Source: Colocasia esculenta
Lineage: Eukaryota > Streptophyta > Magnoliopsida > Alismatales > Araceae
Length of the DNA stretch: 64,000 nt
NCBI GenBank assembly: GCA_014218235.1
Contig: CM024753.1
Span: 7,559,146 to 7,623,145, forward strand
Reading direction: 5' to 3'
Position numbers and translations under genes: made by a program. The notes beneath the pieces are model-generated. The model was not told the origin of the DNA and ran no database searches. It worked only from the letters and a program-made list of their open reading frames with translations. Positions 22,460 through 34,660 of the stretch are shown here, one piece after another; position 1 is the stretch's first letter, and each line of letters starts with the position of its first letter.

Positions 22460-24275
22460 TGTGACGGTCTACACCGTTCAGGCCCGTTAACCCAATAACA
22501 TGCCCGACACGACACCGCCTCCCGCGATCGGGTCGAAGCCTCGCAAGGGATATTAACTACACGTGTGTCTGTAAGAATACAAAAGAACGTGCTGAACATA
22601 TAAAAACTTTCATTGCTCACATATATCCACATGAAATGTACATATTCAGTTCCATACATAGCCATAATAAAGTACAACAGCCCGGGACAAACCCACAGGG
22701 CTTCACAAGTAAGAACAATTACTCTGCTGGTGGTGAGGGCCTGACTCCACTACGATGCTGACCCGAACTAGAGGAAGGATGCGAGTCCTCCTGCTCTCCT
22801 TCACCTGGAAGAAGAAGGGGTGAGTCTCACAAGTCATTGGCTCAGTAGGGTAACTCCCCCAAAGCCGTAAAACACAGTTTATAGCAAAACTGTAAAGCAT
22901 TTAAAGAATGTAAACACCTATACATGATGCTACAGCTGAAAGTAAGTAAACAACAAACCACACACGAGTGCACAAGCCACAGAAGGGTACGCCGCACACG
23001 AGTCACGTGTACTGGTTCGCGACACCAGCCACAGACCCGGACAAAGGACACAAGTACACCTCTCAACCTCGCAGCCACGGGCGGAAGGCCCAGCTGCCGC
23101 TCCACCTCAACAGGTCAAGAAACGTGGAGACAGCAAACCACCACACCTGCGGACTACACCGCCGCAGGCCCAGGCCTGACACCTTTAGGGGCTCCAACCG
23201 AGAACCCTAAAGTGAGGCACTGGAAACCAGACTAGCTATGGACCAGTACGTCTACCGGTGTCCGTCCTCCAACCAAGAGCGCGCTACAAACGGCCGCACA
23301 CCCACAAACACGAGCCGCTGTCCCTAGCCGTCTTTCCCTCAGCCGGACGTACAACTCCACACAGGAGTGAGGATGTCCAGGAAGACGACTCAAACCCTGA
23401 CGGTACTCTCGTATCGGGACAAGCCCTGAGCACCCGGTGCTAGGGTAACTGACTGGAGAGGCAACTACGGAATGTGTGACTCCCAACTTGCTATGCACTC
23501 AAACCTACACAAAACACCTCATTAGCGATCATCACGTAGGTCAGCATGACCCACACAGACCCTACATTGCCTTGGGAACGTCGCCCAAGCAATGTAGGTC
23601 GAAAACTGGACAAACTGGCCAAGAACTCCCAGAGCTCGGGTGGCCACTTATTAAAATACGTCCAACATAGTGGACATTTCCACAATACATATTGAATTGC
23701 GTCGGACATGGCAGACGCGTTCACATGAACGCGTCGGCTGTATTGGCCGCCTTTCAACCATCTGTTACACAACCTGCAAACTGCTCCGGAAAACACACAC
23801 CACCCTGCCCCATGCACAAATAAAGCAGGATTAAAGCTATAAACATGCTCCTAGACATGCTCCTTATCATGCCCATGCATTTTTCCCATTGAAAACCACT
23901 AAACACACATACACATACCAAACATCAGATGCCACAACAAACACAAGGTAGAATTCCCCTACCGAAGCGAGAAATGCAATCCCAACAATTGCCCCGCGTC
24001 CTCCATGCTCCGAAGCTCGTCACCGCGCCGGAAGTACCCGAACGGGCTTCAAATAGGCGAGATCTCCTCAAAATCTCCACTCAAAACCCCACAGCAATCC
24101 CCCTGCAGCTGAGCAGTGCGAAGGCTCTACTTGGCCAAGGGTGGAAGGCTAACACAACATAAATCTAAACCCGTCGGGTTTTCCCGCCGCGATAAGAAAT
24201 GCGTCCGACCCCTTCACCGCATTAAAAGATGCCACTCCTGCATGCGCCATGCGGCGCGCATGCAGCGCTGCTTAC
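22460..24275 (-). repeat. 3' LTR of the outer gypsy, 5' part deleted
   Basis: Matches the 5' LTR from its outer end (TGTGACGG in plus orientation) through the empty site of the inner insertion (near 23947-23953, GGTAGAATTCC uninterrupted). Similarity then stops at GCTTAC, 24275, where RNase H coding sequence begins. The 5' LTR continues about 300 bp further, so the missing piece includes the LTR start. Confidence 0.9.
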
Positions 24276-25318
24276 ATTCTCATATAATTTCCATTCCCTC
24301 ATCATCAAATGACTCATAATAACCTTCCTACTTAAAGCATCTGCCACCACATTTGCCTTCCCTGGGTGGTATGCCAAGCTAAAGTCGTAATCTTTGAGAT
24401 ATTCTATCTATCTCCGCTGCCTTAAATTCAAATCCTTCTGCGAGAAAATATACTTCAAACTCTTGTGATCCGTGAACATCTCAAATCACTCTCCATATAG
24501 GTAATGCCGCCATATTTTCAATGCAAACACTACGCTGCCAATGCAAGATCATGGGTGGGGTAATTCTCTTCATGTCGCTTCAATTGCCGGGACGCATATG
24601 CCACTACCTTCCCATATTGCATAAGTACCACCCCAAGCCCTCTCTTGGATGCATCGATGTATATCACAAACCCACCTTGGCCCGACAGTAACACAAGAAT
24701 CGGTGCTGAAGTGAGCCGCTTCTTCAACTCCATAAAGCTTCGCCTATAGTCAGATGACCATACAAATGGTACCCCTTTCCTAGTAAGCTTCGTCAATGGT
24801 GCTGCAACCTTAGAAAAGTCTTGGATAAACCGCCTATAGTACCCTGCCATGCCAAGGAAACTCCGAATTTTTGGTACTATCTTTGGCTCCTCCCATCTCA
24901 TAACCGCTTCCACCTTTGCCGGATCCACTGCAACACCCTCACCTGAGATAACATGTCCCAGAAATTGTATTTCTTTCAGCCAGAAATCACACTTACTAAA
25001 CTTGGCATATAATTGATGCTCCCTCAATGTCTGCAATGTGGTCCTCAAATGAGCTGCATGTTCTTCCTCTGAAGTTGAATATACTAGAATATCATCTATA
25101 AACACCACAATAAATTGGTCCAGATATGGATGGAAAATTCTATTCATCAAGTTCATGAATGCCGCCGGTGCATTGGTTAGCCCAAATGGCATAACCACAA
25201 ACTCATAATGACCATACCTTGTTCTAAATGTTGTCTTGTCAATGTCCTCCTCCCGAATTCTCAACTGATGATACCCTGACCTCAAATCTATCTTGGAGAA
25301 CACCCTTACTGATTGCAA
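24276..25318 (-). pseudogene. Gypsy reverse transcriptase and RNase H
   Basis: The RT frame 24530-25318 carries VFSKIDLRSGYHQLRI, FRTRYGHYEFVVMPFGLTNAPAAF, the intact catalytic FIDDILVYS box, the FLGHVISGEGVAVDP thumb and KIRSFLGMAGYYRRFI. RNase H begins with VIYIDASKRGLGVVLMQ (the usual YTDAS reads YIDAS). Its glutamate motif reads HDLALAA instead of HDLELAA, so a catalytic residue is lost. Further RNase H sequence (about 24290-24520, ending at the ADALS motif) is in another frame. Integrase is absent because of the deletion at 24275. Confidence 0.9.
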
Positions 25319-25659
25319 TTGATCAAATAAATCATCTATGCGTGGGAGCGGATACCTGTTCTTTATAGTGACTTAATTCAATGGCGGTGGTCTATACACA
25401 TTCTCATGCTACCATCCTTCTTTCTTACAAATAAAACGGTGCTCCCCATGGTGAATGGCTTGGCCGAATAAATCCATTTTCAAGTAACTCCTGTAGTTGG
25501 TTCTTTAGCTCCTTTAATTGTGCAGGTGCCATCCTGTATGGAGCTTTGGAAATGGGTAAGCTTCCTGGCTGCAACTCAATGGTAAAGTCCACTTCCCTAT
25601 GCGGTGCCAAACCTGGAAGCTCCTCCGGAAACACATCCACAAATTCCCTAACCACCGGT
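25319..25659 (-). pseudogene. Gypsy protease-RT linker and RT start
   Basis: The frame 25425-25655 reads VREFVDVFPEELPGLAPHREVDFTIEL, then APYRMAPAQLKELKNQLQELLENGFIRPSHSPWGAP, the standard entry into gypsy RT. A frame disruption between 25319 and 25425 separates it from the RT palm. Its upstream part is cut at 25659 by the solo LTR. The protease frame resumes at 26986 with DKVPV, and the two halves fit together without gain or loss of conserved residues. Confidence 0.85.
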
Positions 25660-26985
25660 TGTAGACACGCAAATTTGGCTCCACCGCGGGTAAATTTTCA
25701 AGTTACGCCATAACGCCAAAAATGGCCTTAATTTGCCTCGCAAGAGTGTTTTCCCCATATTTCTGGATATCGACCGTTCTTCGAACCGCCTTTCAAATCG
25801 CGTCCTGCATCCCCGACGCGATTTAGAGTCTGACAACGGCCAAAAAGTCTTCGCGCACATGCCCGTAATCATGATTAAATCCCTGAATCACGTCCTTGTC
25901 AGACAACGCGATTCGGAGAGGTCAAATCAAAATCTCGCGTCAGTAGACAACGCATTCGCGAGTTGGTTGCCTCGAAACCATGCAAGTCTTAATCGCGTCC
26001 AGGCGACCCGTCGCGATTCAAGTCACGACGGCATGCCCCGACGCGATTCAGAGAGGCGGTGCAACAATTCCCCATGCACGACCGACCTTCTAAATCACGG
26101 CCTGTCGATCGGACACGATTTAGCTTAATAGGCGGCTGCTGTCCTGGACGCGATTTTGATCCAGTGCCTATAAATAGACCCCCGCGGGTAGCCATTTGAA
26201 CCAACCCCCCTCTACCCTGGCGGAGCCCTGCCGGATTCTTCCCGCGACTTCCCCATGGCGGAGCCTTGTCGGATCAGCGACCCAACTCCTCCATCGGTGT
26301 TCGGAGCGCCGTCTACCATTCCACGTACCAGAGCGAGGCGGGAGGAGCACAGTCTTCCTCCACTTCCTCCGTCCAACCGGCAACGCCGTCACGTCGTCCG
26401 GCATCCGAGGAAGCACCCCCCTTTTTTTTTCTATTTGCTTTTTCCCTCCTCCGGACCCTACGTGGTCCTTTACATTTCATCTCCTCCGGGCCCACGTGCC
26501 CCCCTTTTACCCTTTTTAACACACACACATGCATGCATACATACACACACACCTATCTTAGGGGTTTAAAGGCCACCATCTGGTAAGTCGCCCCCATGTC
26601 ATTCATTTATTTCATTTATTTTTAGAATTGCATACTACACATTTTTGGGCTAATCTCCTTCTTTTATTTGTCTTATTTTTCAGGGTAATCAAACAAGGAA
26701 ACGCCCTCTACCACGGCCGGCCGTGCTTGTAGAGGAAGAAAGAACCCACATCATCCCCCGCGTAATCTCCCCGCTAAAAAGGTACGCTCGCGATCACTTC
26801 CTTCACCCGCACCCCTCGTCGTGCACCTCCATTCGGCACCCTCGTGTGCCTGACGATCACGATCTTTTTATTTTTATTGTCTTTTCCGCTTTTCACTCCA
26901 TCTCCACACACCACACATATCCACTATTCACACCCATTCACATTGCTTTTTCTTCGTGGGAACCGCATAAAAAACGGTGTCTACA
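25660..26985 (+). mobile_element. Solo LTR (1.3 kb) nested in the gypsy pol
   Basis: The termini are TGTAGACACG at 25660 and CGGTGTCTACA ending at 26985, a near-perfect terminal inverted pair. The flanks are CCGGT and CTGGT, a 5-bp TSD with one mismatch. Removing it restores the host pol frame between DKVPV and VREFVDVF. A TATA box (TATAAATAG, 26169-26177) on the plus strand gives the orientation, antisense to the host element. A block of inverted GACGCGATT/AATCGCGTC motifs lies upstream of the TATA box. No coding content; frames here are LTR artefacts. Confidence 0.85.
25797..26160 (+). promoter_or_regulatory. Array of GACGCGATT / AATCGCGTC motifs upstream of a TATA box
   Basis: At least five forward motifs (near 25815, 25906, 26006, 26040, 26149; some degenerate) and four inverse motifs (near 25797, 25887, 25931, 25991) occur within about 360 bp of the U3 part of the solo LTR, ending 10-20 bp before TATAAATAG. 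The clustering suggests transcription-factor or silencing-related sites; this role is inferred. Confidence 0.5.
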
Positions 26986-27690
26986 CTGGTACCTTATCCA
27001 CTGTCTTCCCTACCTCAATCAGACTAATAGATGCCAAATAGGCTACACACCCTGCATTAATCAATTGCCTAGCCTTAAGGGTAGAAATGATAAATTTTGG
27101 GGTGTAGAACGACATACCTTGAAATTCAAACACATCCTCTCCTAGATGGCTGAATCTCACTCTCTTCTTTCTGTAATCCACAACTGCCCCATACGCTTCT
27201 AGCCAATCCATACCAAGTATCATATCATACTCTCTCAATTGTAATGCATACAATGTAGCCAGCAATTGATTACCTTGTACCAAAATGGGAACTTTATCCA
27301 AGTAACACGTGGTAAGCATGAAATCCCCAGATGGTACCTCTACCACAAGCTCACACTGCCTTTCCTCAAATGGATGCACCATATTATCAAGAAAATCTTC
27401 AGAAATGAAAGAATGCGATGCACCCGGATCTATCAATGTTCTAGCTGAAAATTCAAAAAGCGGAACAATACCTTCAATCAGATTTGAAGCCTCCGCTTGA
27501 GCCCTTGTAATCGCCATCACACGTCCTCGTCCTCCTCCCCTCTGGTAGGGTGTGCCTCTATCCCGATCTACTGGAGGTTGCTGCTGTTGTTGCTGTGGTG
27601 CTCCTCCTCTCCTTGGATATGGGCAATTCCTTGCCAAATGCCCCAATTGATTGCAATTGTAACACCGAGTTTCAGCAAGTGACCTTGCTG
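26986..27690 (-). pseudogene. Gypsy zinc knuckle and aspartic protease
   Basis: The CCHC knuckle reads CYNCNQLGHLARNC (about 27620-27670). It is followed by a glutamine-rich spacer and the retroviral-type protease: LIDPGASHSFISEDF in place of the usual D-S/T-G-A (the serine is proline), then the MILGMDWLEAYGAVVDYRKK flap region. The continuous frame is 26981-27646. It is broken downstream only by the solo LTR at 26985. The proline substitution at the active site may itself inactivate the enzyme. Confidence 0.85.
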
Positions 27691-28705
27691 TACTTTGCTG
27701 AGATGCTTCCGCTTTCGGCTTGTAGCCTCGCCCTTGCTGAAATCCTTGCTGTTTACCACCTCCCCGGCCTTTGAATACCTTCTTTATCTTGTTACCCCAT
27801 TTTCTTAAACTTGATGAAGAAGCTCATCCCGAAGGTGCTTTACCCTTACTAACATCCGTCGATTGTTGTGGAAGTCGAAAACTGCCACCACCCGAGCTTG
27901 ACCCACTAGATTGTCGGGCTTGCACAGTCCTTTCAAGGATTTCTGCCCTTCGTGCCACCTCTTCCACTGTATTACACATTAAAGGTATAACGACATCTTG
28001 CAACTCCGGCCTCAATCCCCGAATGAAGTATTCAACCATCATTGCATTGTTGGTCACCACATACGATGCATATCGACTCAAAGCCATGAACCGCATTTGG
28101 TACTCCAACACGGACAAGTTCCTTGCTGAAATGTTCTAAATGTTCCCTCTTTTCTTGCTGAATTTGAACTGGAAAGAAAGTGTTGTTGAATACCTCCAAA
28201 ACTTGGCCCAAGTGATTGCATCTTCCGCTCTACCTGTAAACACCATCTGCATTTTGAGCCTCCACCATTCTTGTGCAAATGCCCTCAACTGATATGTTGC
28301 TAATAACACTCTATCTGCTGGAGGACACCTCATTATAGTGAACATCCGCTCTATCTCATGTATCCAATGCTCCGCCGTGTCGGGGTTCGAACCTCCGGAA
28401 TATGTGGGTGGCTACAAACACAGAAACCTCTCTACTAGCTATGTAGAGTCCTCCACTAGGGTTGGCCTCACTGGTACCACAGAAGGTAAAGGTACTACAA
28501 GAGGTACCTCTACTCCGTATGGTGGAACTAGTGGTGCCGATGTTGCCTCCCCTGCCATAGGTACAGCTGGCTGGACTGGCGGCTGTTGGTCCAACCGAGT
28601 CCGAATCTGCGTAATGCTATCCCACAACCTCTCAATCATTTGCTGCGTGGTCTCCCCCGGGTCATCATCATCACCTCCACCTCCCCAATCTCTTCGGTCA
28701 GCCAT
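27691..28705 (-). pseudogene. Gypsy gag, frameshifted
   Basis: Gag probably starts at 28705 (MADRRDWGGGGDDDDPGE, a typical acidic start with an IERLWDSITQIRTRLDQQ helix). The retrotransposon gag domain continues in 28136-28345 (CPPADRVLLATYQLRAFAQEWWRLK) and 27824-28117 (MSVLEYQMRFMALSRYASYVV, YFIRGLRPELQDVVIPL, VARRAEILER). These pieces are in different frames, so several frameshifts occur. The knuckle follows at 27670. Gag forms the virus-like particle of the element. Confidence 0.85.
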
Positions 28706-28843
28706 TTATAGCCTCTGCATACACAAAATTTCATACACACCTATACAAATATATCATTACCTAAACAGGGTCAACTACCAGCAGAAGACCATTGTAAGGA
28801 ACACACTATGTACATTTCTCATTCCTTCATATCTACACGGACT

Positions 28844-28860
28844 TTTGCTCTGATACCAAT
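28844..28860 (-). other. Primer-binding site of the outer gypsy
   Basis: On the minus strand ATTGGTATCAGAGCAAA directly follows the LTR end. TGGTATCAGAGC is complementary to the 3' end of initiator methionine tRNA, the usual plant retrotransposon primer. It confirms orientation and the inner edge of the 5' LTR. Confidence 0.9.
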
Positions 28861-30350
28861 TGTGACGGTCCACGCCGTTCAGGCCCGTTAACCCAATAAC
28901 GTGTCCGACACGACACCACCTCCCGCGATCGGCCGAAGCCTCGCAAGGGATATCAACTACACATGTCCATGAGAATACAAAAGAACGTGCTGAACACATA
29001 AAAACTTTCATTGCTCACATATATCCACATGAAATGTACATATTTAGTTCCATACATAGCCATAATAAAGTACAACAGCCCGGGACAAACCCACAGGGCC
29101 TCACAAGTAAGAACAATTACTCTACTGGTGGTGAGGGCCTGACTCCACTACGATGCTAACCCGAACTAGAGGAAGGATGCGAGTCCTCCTGCTCTCCTTC
29201 ACTTGGAAGAAGAAGGGGTGAGCATCACAAGTCATTGGCTCTGTAGGGTAACTCCCCCAAAGCCGTAAAACACAGTTTATAGAAAAGCTGTAAAGCATTT
29301 AAAGAATGTAAACACCTATACATGATGCTACAGCTGAAAGTAAGTAAACAGCAAACCACACACGAGTGCACAAGCCACAAAAGTTTACGCCGCACACGAG
29401 TCACGTGTACTAGTTCGCGACACCAGCCACAGACCCAGACAAAGGACACAAGTACACCTCTCAGCCTTGCAGCCACGGGTGAAAGGCCAGCTGCCGCTCC
29501 ACCTCAACAGGTTAAGAAACGTGGAGACAACAAACCACCACACCTGCGGACTACACCGCCGCAGGCCCAGGCCTGACACCTTTAGGGGCTCTGACCGAGA
29601 ACCCTAAAGTGAGGCACTGGAAACCGAACTAGCTGGGGACCAGTACATCTACCGGTGTCCGTCCCCCAACCAAGAGCGCGCTACAAACGGCCGGACACCC
29701 ACAAACACGAGCCGCTGTCCCTAGCCGTCTTTCCCTCAGTCGGACGTACAACTCCACACAGGAGTGAGGGTGTCCAGGAATACAACTCAAACCCTGATGG
29801 TACTCTCGTACCGGGACAAGCCCTGAGCACTCGGTGCTCGGGTAACCGATTGGAGAGGCAACTACGGAAGGCGTGACTCCCAACTTGCTATGCACACAGA
29901 CCAACGCAAAACACCTCGTTAGCGATCAACACGTAGGTCAGCATGACCCACACAGACCCTACATTGCCTTGGGAACGTCGCCCAAGCAACGTAGGTCGAA
30001 AACCGGACAAATTGGCCAAGAACTCCCAGAGCTCGGGTGGCCACTTATTAAAACGCGTCCAACACATTGGACATTTTCATAATACATATGAATCACGTTG
30101 GACATGGCAGGCGCGTTCACATGAATGCGTCGGCTGTACTGGCCGCCTTTCAACCATCTGTTACACAATCTGCAAACTGCTCTGGAAAACACACACCACC
30201 CTGCCCCATGCACAAATAAAGCAGGATTAAAGCTATATACATGCTCCTAGACATGCTCCTTATCATGCCCATGCATTTTTCCCATTGAAAACCACTAAAC
30301 ACACCATACACATGCCAAACATCGGATGACACAGCAAACACAAGGGTAGA
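28861..30350 (-). repeat. 5' LTR of the outer gypsy, inner segment
   Basis: Begins TGTGACGG (plus orientation) next to the PBS and is closely similar to 22460-23950. It is interrupted at the GTAGA target site by the element at 30351. Confidence 0.92.
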
Positions 30351-33104
30351 TGTAACGTCGCGCGTTTCCGGATCCCCGTGGATCCAGGTTTAGTGGGTTT
30401 GGTGGCCAATGTGAGGCCCATTAGTGTGTGTGTTCTTGCTAGATCCTTACCGGGTTTGGTTTGGGTCTGGGTTGGTGTTCAGCTTGCTGGACACAGTGTG
30501 TTGGCGTCCAGGTGGGTGACGTCGACTGTGTGTTGGCGGCAGTGGTGTGCCGTTAACATGGTGTTAACGTCCATCGATGAGGATGTTGACTGTTGAACTT
30601 GGCGTCAAGCTTTGTGGACGTCTAGTTGTGGCGGTCTGGTTAAATGGCCAAAGGGTTGACGTTAACCTGACATGCCTGTGTTTTTATGGCAGACCGAGCT
30701 CTGTTCTTTCTCCTCCTCTCCCTTCCTCTTCCCCTACCTTCACCTTGAGCTTCTTCGCGAGTTCTGACGGTCGGCGGGAGCTCGTGGGAAGGCCGTGGTG
30801 CGCGTGGTAGCGGCAGATCGGGCGGGGAATGACGGATTGGAGCGCGGTGTTTGTGGGACGTTTCTCGGGTTTCGGCGTGATTCGAGGTTCTTTGGAGTTT
30901 AATTGTATTTCTGAGGTAGGGGTCGAGCCCTGTTAGCTTGTTAGAAACATTAAAACGTGACTTAATCACTTGAACCAGCATTTTATCATATTTTCGGATT
31001 AAGTTGCACCATGTGGGGTTAATGGGTGGTTTGAGTAATTTAGTGAACGAAGCATGCTGTGTTGGGTTATTTTGGGTTCAAGCATGTTTAAAGAACCGTT
31101 TCAGTACATTTTCTTGTAATTTTAACGGTTGGAAAACCTGTAGAGCTGGATTAGGGTTTCTGCAGGGTTTTAGGCCGGAGAACTTGCGTCAAGATCGCTT
31201 GCCGCCAAGATCACCAGCTGGATATAAATGGCTAGATCGCTTGCCGTTTACTTCCTTCAAGCGGCAGTCGATGTTGCCGCCACCTGTGCATGTATCCATG
31301 CAGTGTTGTTACGTAGCTTTCTGGTTATGAATATTGTGTGATTGTGTGTGCATGGCGATGACCGGTGTGAGCCAGTTCACTTGTTATGCTCTTGAAGCAT
31401 ACTGCTCATGTAAGGGCAAGTTTTACATGAATGATGTGTGATGTACGTAATCGCTTTCGTGGTATGTGTGGTGCGTTGGCACCCGTGGCACTCTTGGAGT
31501 GCGTTGTCCATGTGTTGGACATGTGGTTTACGTGGAAGACGTGTGGTACACCATTCAGGGTGTAATATACACGTATTGTCTACGTGGTTTGAGTGTGTGT
31601 TTACTACACACTTTGTTGTAATGTAATTCTTATGATTGTCGTAATAGCTGGGCAGTGAGGTTTCTGTGTGAGCCTAGCCATGACTTTGTGGTGTTTGGGC
31701 AATGAAGGTCCATATCGACCTAGCCCTGGTCCGTGTTGTCTTTCGAATAATATTATATGGATTTATGAAGTAAGTGGTGTGTTGTTTTCGAAGGTCATGA
31801 GATGACAATGTTAGGCCAAATATGATTGGCTATCGTGATTATATATGTGTTAGTGTGAGATAGCTTGGAGGTCACAAGATGACCAATGATAGGCAAGTTT
31901 GTGGTTCAGGTATGTGTTGGTGTGGGATAGCTTTGGGGTCACATGGTGACCGATGTTAAGCTAATCCTAACACATGAATATTGTGAATATAAGTAAAGGT
32001 ATATGTGTAATATCATGGTTTGTGCTAGCCGAGTGTGGTGGTCCGGCGCCTATTCCAGAATGCCTCTCTAGTCGGGTACCCCAGGTTCTTTGTGAGCCAG
32101 GCACGTGTGTTTGTTGTGCTCGGGGTTTTGTCCCGGTACAGTGTGGTACCGTTGAGGTCTGTGTCGTCTTCCTGGACACCCTCACTCTTGTGCTTGAGTT
32201 GTACGTCCGGCTGAGGGAAAACGACAGTAGGGCAGCGGCTTGTGTTGTGGGTGTGTAGTCGCTTGTAGCGCGCTCGTAGTTGGGGTACGGACACCAGTAG
32301 TCGACACTGGTCCCCAGCTAGTCCTGTTTTCCAGTGCCTCACTTTAGAGTGCTCCGGCCAGAGACTCTAGAGGTGCCAGGCATGGGCTGCAGTTGTGTGT
32401 CTGCAGGTGTGGTGTTGGTTGGTCTCCACAGTTGTTTGACTTCTTTCTTGTGGAGCGGCAGTTGGACCTTTCGTCCGTGACTGCGAGACTGAGAGGTAGT
32501 TCTTGTGTTGTGTTGTCCGGGTTGGATATTGGCCTGATCAGCCAGTAGTCCGTTCCCGTGTGGTGGCGTCGTTCTTTCTGACTCGTGCTTTGCCAGTGAC
32601 TGTGGTTTGTGAGTTTGTGACTCGTGGTCGAGGTTTGGCCAGTTCGAGGTGTGCCCCGGTGTTGGCACAGTTGTGACTCAGTTGTGGTTTGTGTGACTCG
32701 TCGATTAGGTTTCACCTATAATGTTGTGCCTAATTAAAGGTATAATATAATTATGGTTCAGTGTGGTGTTTATCACCTACTTGTACCCTTGTTCGGGTGT
32801 TTGTGTTGTGATACCTCAGAGTAGCAGGTACCTATTTCCTTCGTGGGTTACTTTGTAGTTTTGTGGTGGTACATTGTGTACCAACCTTTCCGGGTACTTG
32901 TGTGTTGAGGAGGTCTTGTGGTTTGACCTGCCACTGATGAACAGTCCATCCCCATGTACTTTTAAATTAATTACATGCTTATTTTGGTGATAAACAAAAC
33001 ACTGTCAAAAGTTTTTCTAACTATGTTTTATTTAGCCTTAAGCACAGGAAATACCCAAAGAAAGTCAAGCATCTGTGGTAAGTACTTACATACATTGTTT
33101 TCAG

Positions 33105-33780
33105 AAGAGCTATAACGATTTCTTCATTAACTGTAACGATTTCCTCACAATTACAACGATTTCTTGTAAGATTGAATAACCTTGCTGTGTCAAACAAGTC
33201 GATATTATAACGACTCTGTAAGTTATCGTAACGACTCCTTCAGAAGTTATAACGACTTGCTCATTATAACGACTCTGTAAGTTATCGTAACGACTCCTTA
33301 GAAGTATAACGACTTGCTTATTATAACGACTCTGTAAGTTATCGTAACGACCTTCAGAAGTTATAACGACTTGATCATTATAACGACTCTGTAAGTTATC
33401 GTAACGACTCCTTCAGAAGTTATAACGACTTGCTCATTATAACGAATCTGTAAGTTATCGTAATGATTCTTTAGAAAGTTATAACGACTTGCTTGTCATA
33501 ACGATTCTGTAAGTTATCGTAACGATTTCTTTAGAAAGTTATAACGACTTGTTATCATAACGTTTCTATAAGTAAGCGTAACGATTCCTTTAGAAAGCTG
33601 TAACGACTTGTTTATCATAACGTTTCTATAAGTAAGCGTAACGACTCTTTTAGAAGTTATAACGACTTGGTTGTGATAACGATTTCATAAGTTATCATAA
33701 CAACTTCTTCTGAGACTATAGCAATTTGTTCACAACGATTCTATCAGACTATCATAACGATTGCATAAGTCATGTCTCTA
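33105..33780 (+). repeat. Minisatellite, about 59-bp unit with TAACGACT core
   Basis: A higher-order unit of about 59-60 bp is built from short TATAACGACT / GTAACGACTCC / TCTGTAAGTTATC subunits and repeats about ten times. The central copies are nearly identical and the edges degenerate (TAACGATTT, TAACGTTTC). It lies within the probable copia LTR. Confidence 0.92.
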
Positions 33781-34529
33781 TTAATTAATTGTTTATCTTG
33801 ATTTAAGATACGTTGAATAGTCAAAGTTGCATCACGTCTGTTTGACTGCCATGCATTTAATAAAGACTGAACGTATCTCTGCATGGATACGGAACATATC
33901 TTCCATTCTCGTGTATTCTCTGCATGCATCTTTTAGAACGATGAACTGTTACTACTATATTTGTGTCTATCTGCTCTAACGTTGATTGACATCTGGAGAT
34001 AGTATAGCTGTCTACCATTAAAGCTCAACCTTGCAGAACCTTGAGGATGTACTATCCTACAACATTGGACACAGAAAGAACTACAAGCCAACTCAGAAGA
34101 TCTCATCACTTTGCGTGCTCCAAAGAACAAAAGACTGTCGACAGGAAGCTTCCACAAATCCTTCAGTCTAACGTACACCAAAGCTGTGAGACAACGATCA
34201 TCTCTTCGTCCTCATTCAAATTGAAGATACAAATACAAGACGAAGTTCTGAAGAAAAAGATACCAAAAGAACAAAGCATTATTGATATTCAAGAGAGACC
34301 AGAACTCTATAGCTTTTCAAGTCTTCAAGTTCTCTAGAGCCAGAAATTCATTCCTTTCGATCTTGGCTCTTAGCTCCTTGTGCTGTGAGAATAAAAGTTA
34401 AGGAAGAGCTAGATTAGTTCTGAGAGAGTGCACATTGTGTAGATCTTCGTCTCTCAGTGCTTGTAGCTTCAGATTGAGTTTTGTAAAAGCTTGATCTAGG
34501 GGCTAGTCATCTCTTCAAGATTTCTTGTG

Positions 34530-34660
34530 TTCTTTCCCTTCGTGTGTGAAGGAAGACCTGGTGGTTCCAGGGTGGTGTTTTTCCCTTCAGGAGTGAAGGA
34601 AGACCTGGTGGTACCAGGGTGTTGTGTTCCCTTCGGAGTGAAGGAAGACCAGCTGAGCTG
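34530..34660 (+). repeat. Short tandem repeat GTGAAGGAAGACC
   Basis: Three copies of a 50- to 55-bp unit containing TTCCCTTC...GAGTGAAGGAAGACC (about 34540-34650) in the R/U5-like part of the copia LTR. Non-coding. Confidence 0.75.

Noticed and set aside
22924..23235. Plus-strand frames of about 100 residues in the outer gypsy LTR
   Set aside because: The same frames recur in both LTR copies because the DNA is repeated; no domain and wrong strand relative to the element.
26196..26586. Overlapping plus-strand frames of about 105 residues
   Set aside because: They lie in the solo LTR between its TATA box and 3' end, in several frames at once with no motif.
33105..33780. A CRISPR-like array
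   Set aside because: The units are contiguous tandem repeats without unique spacers, in a plant LTR context.
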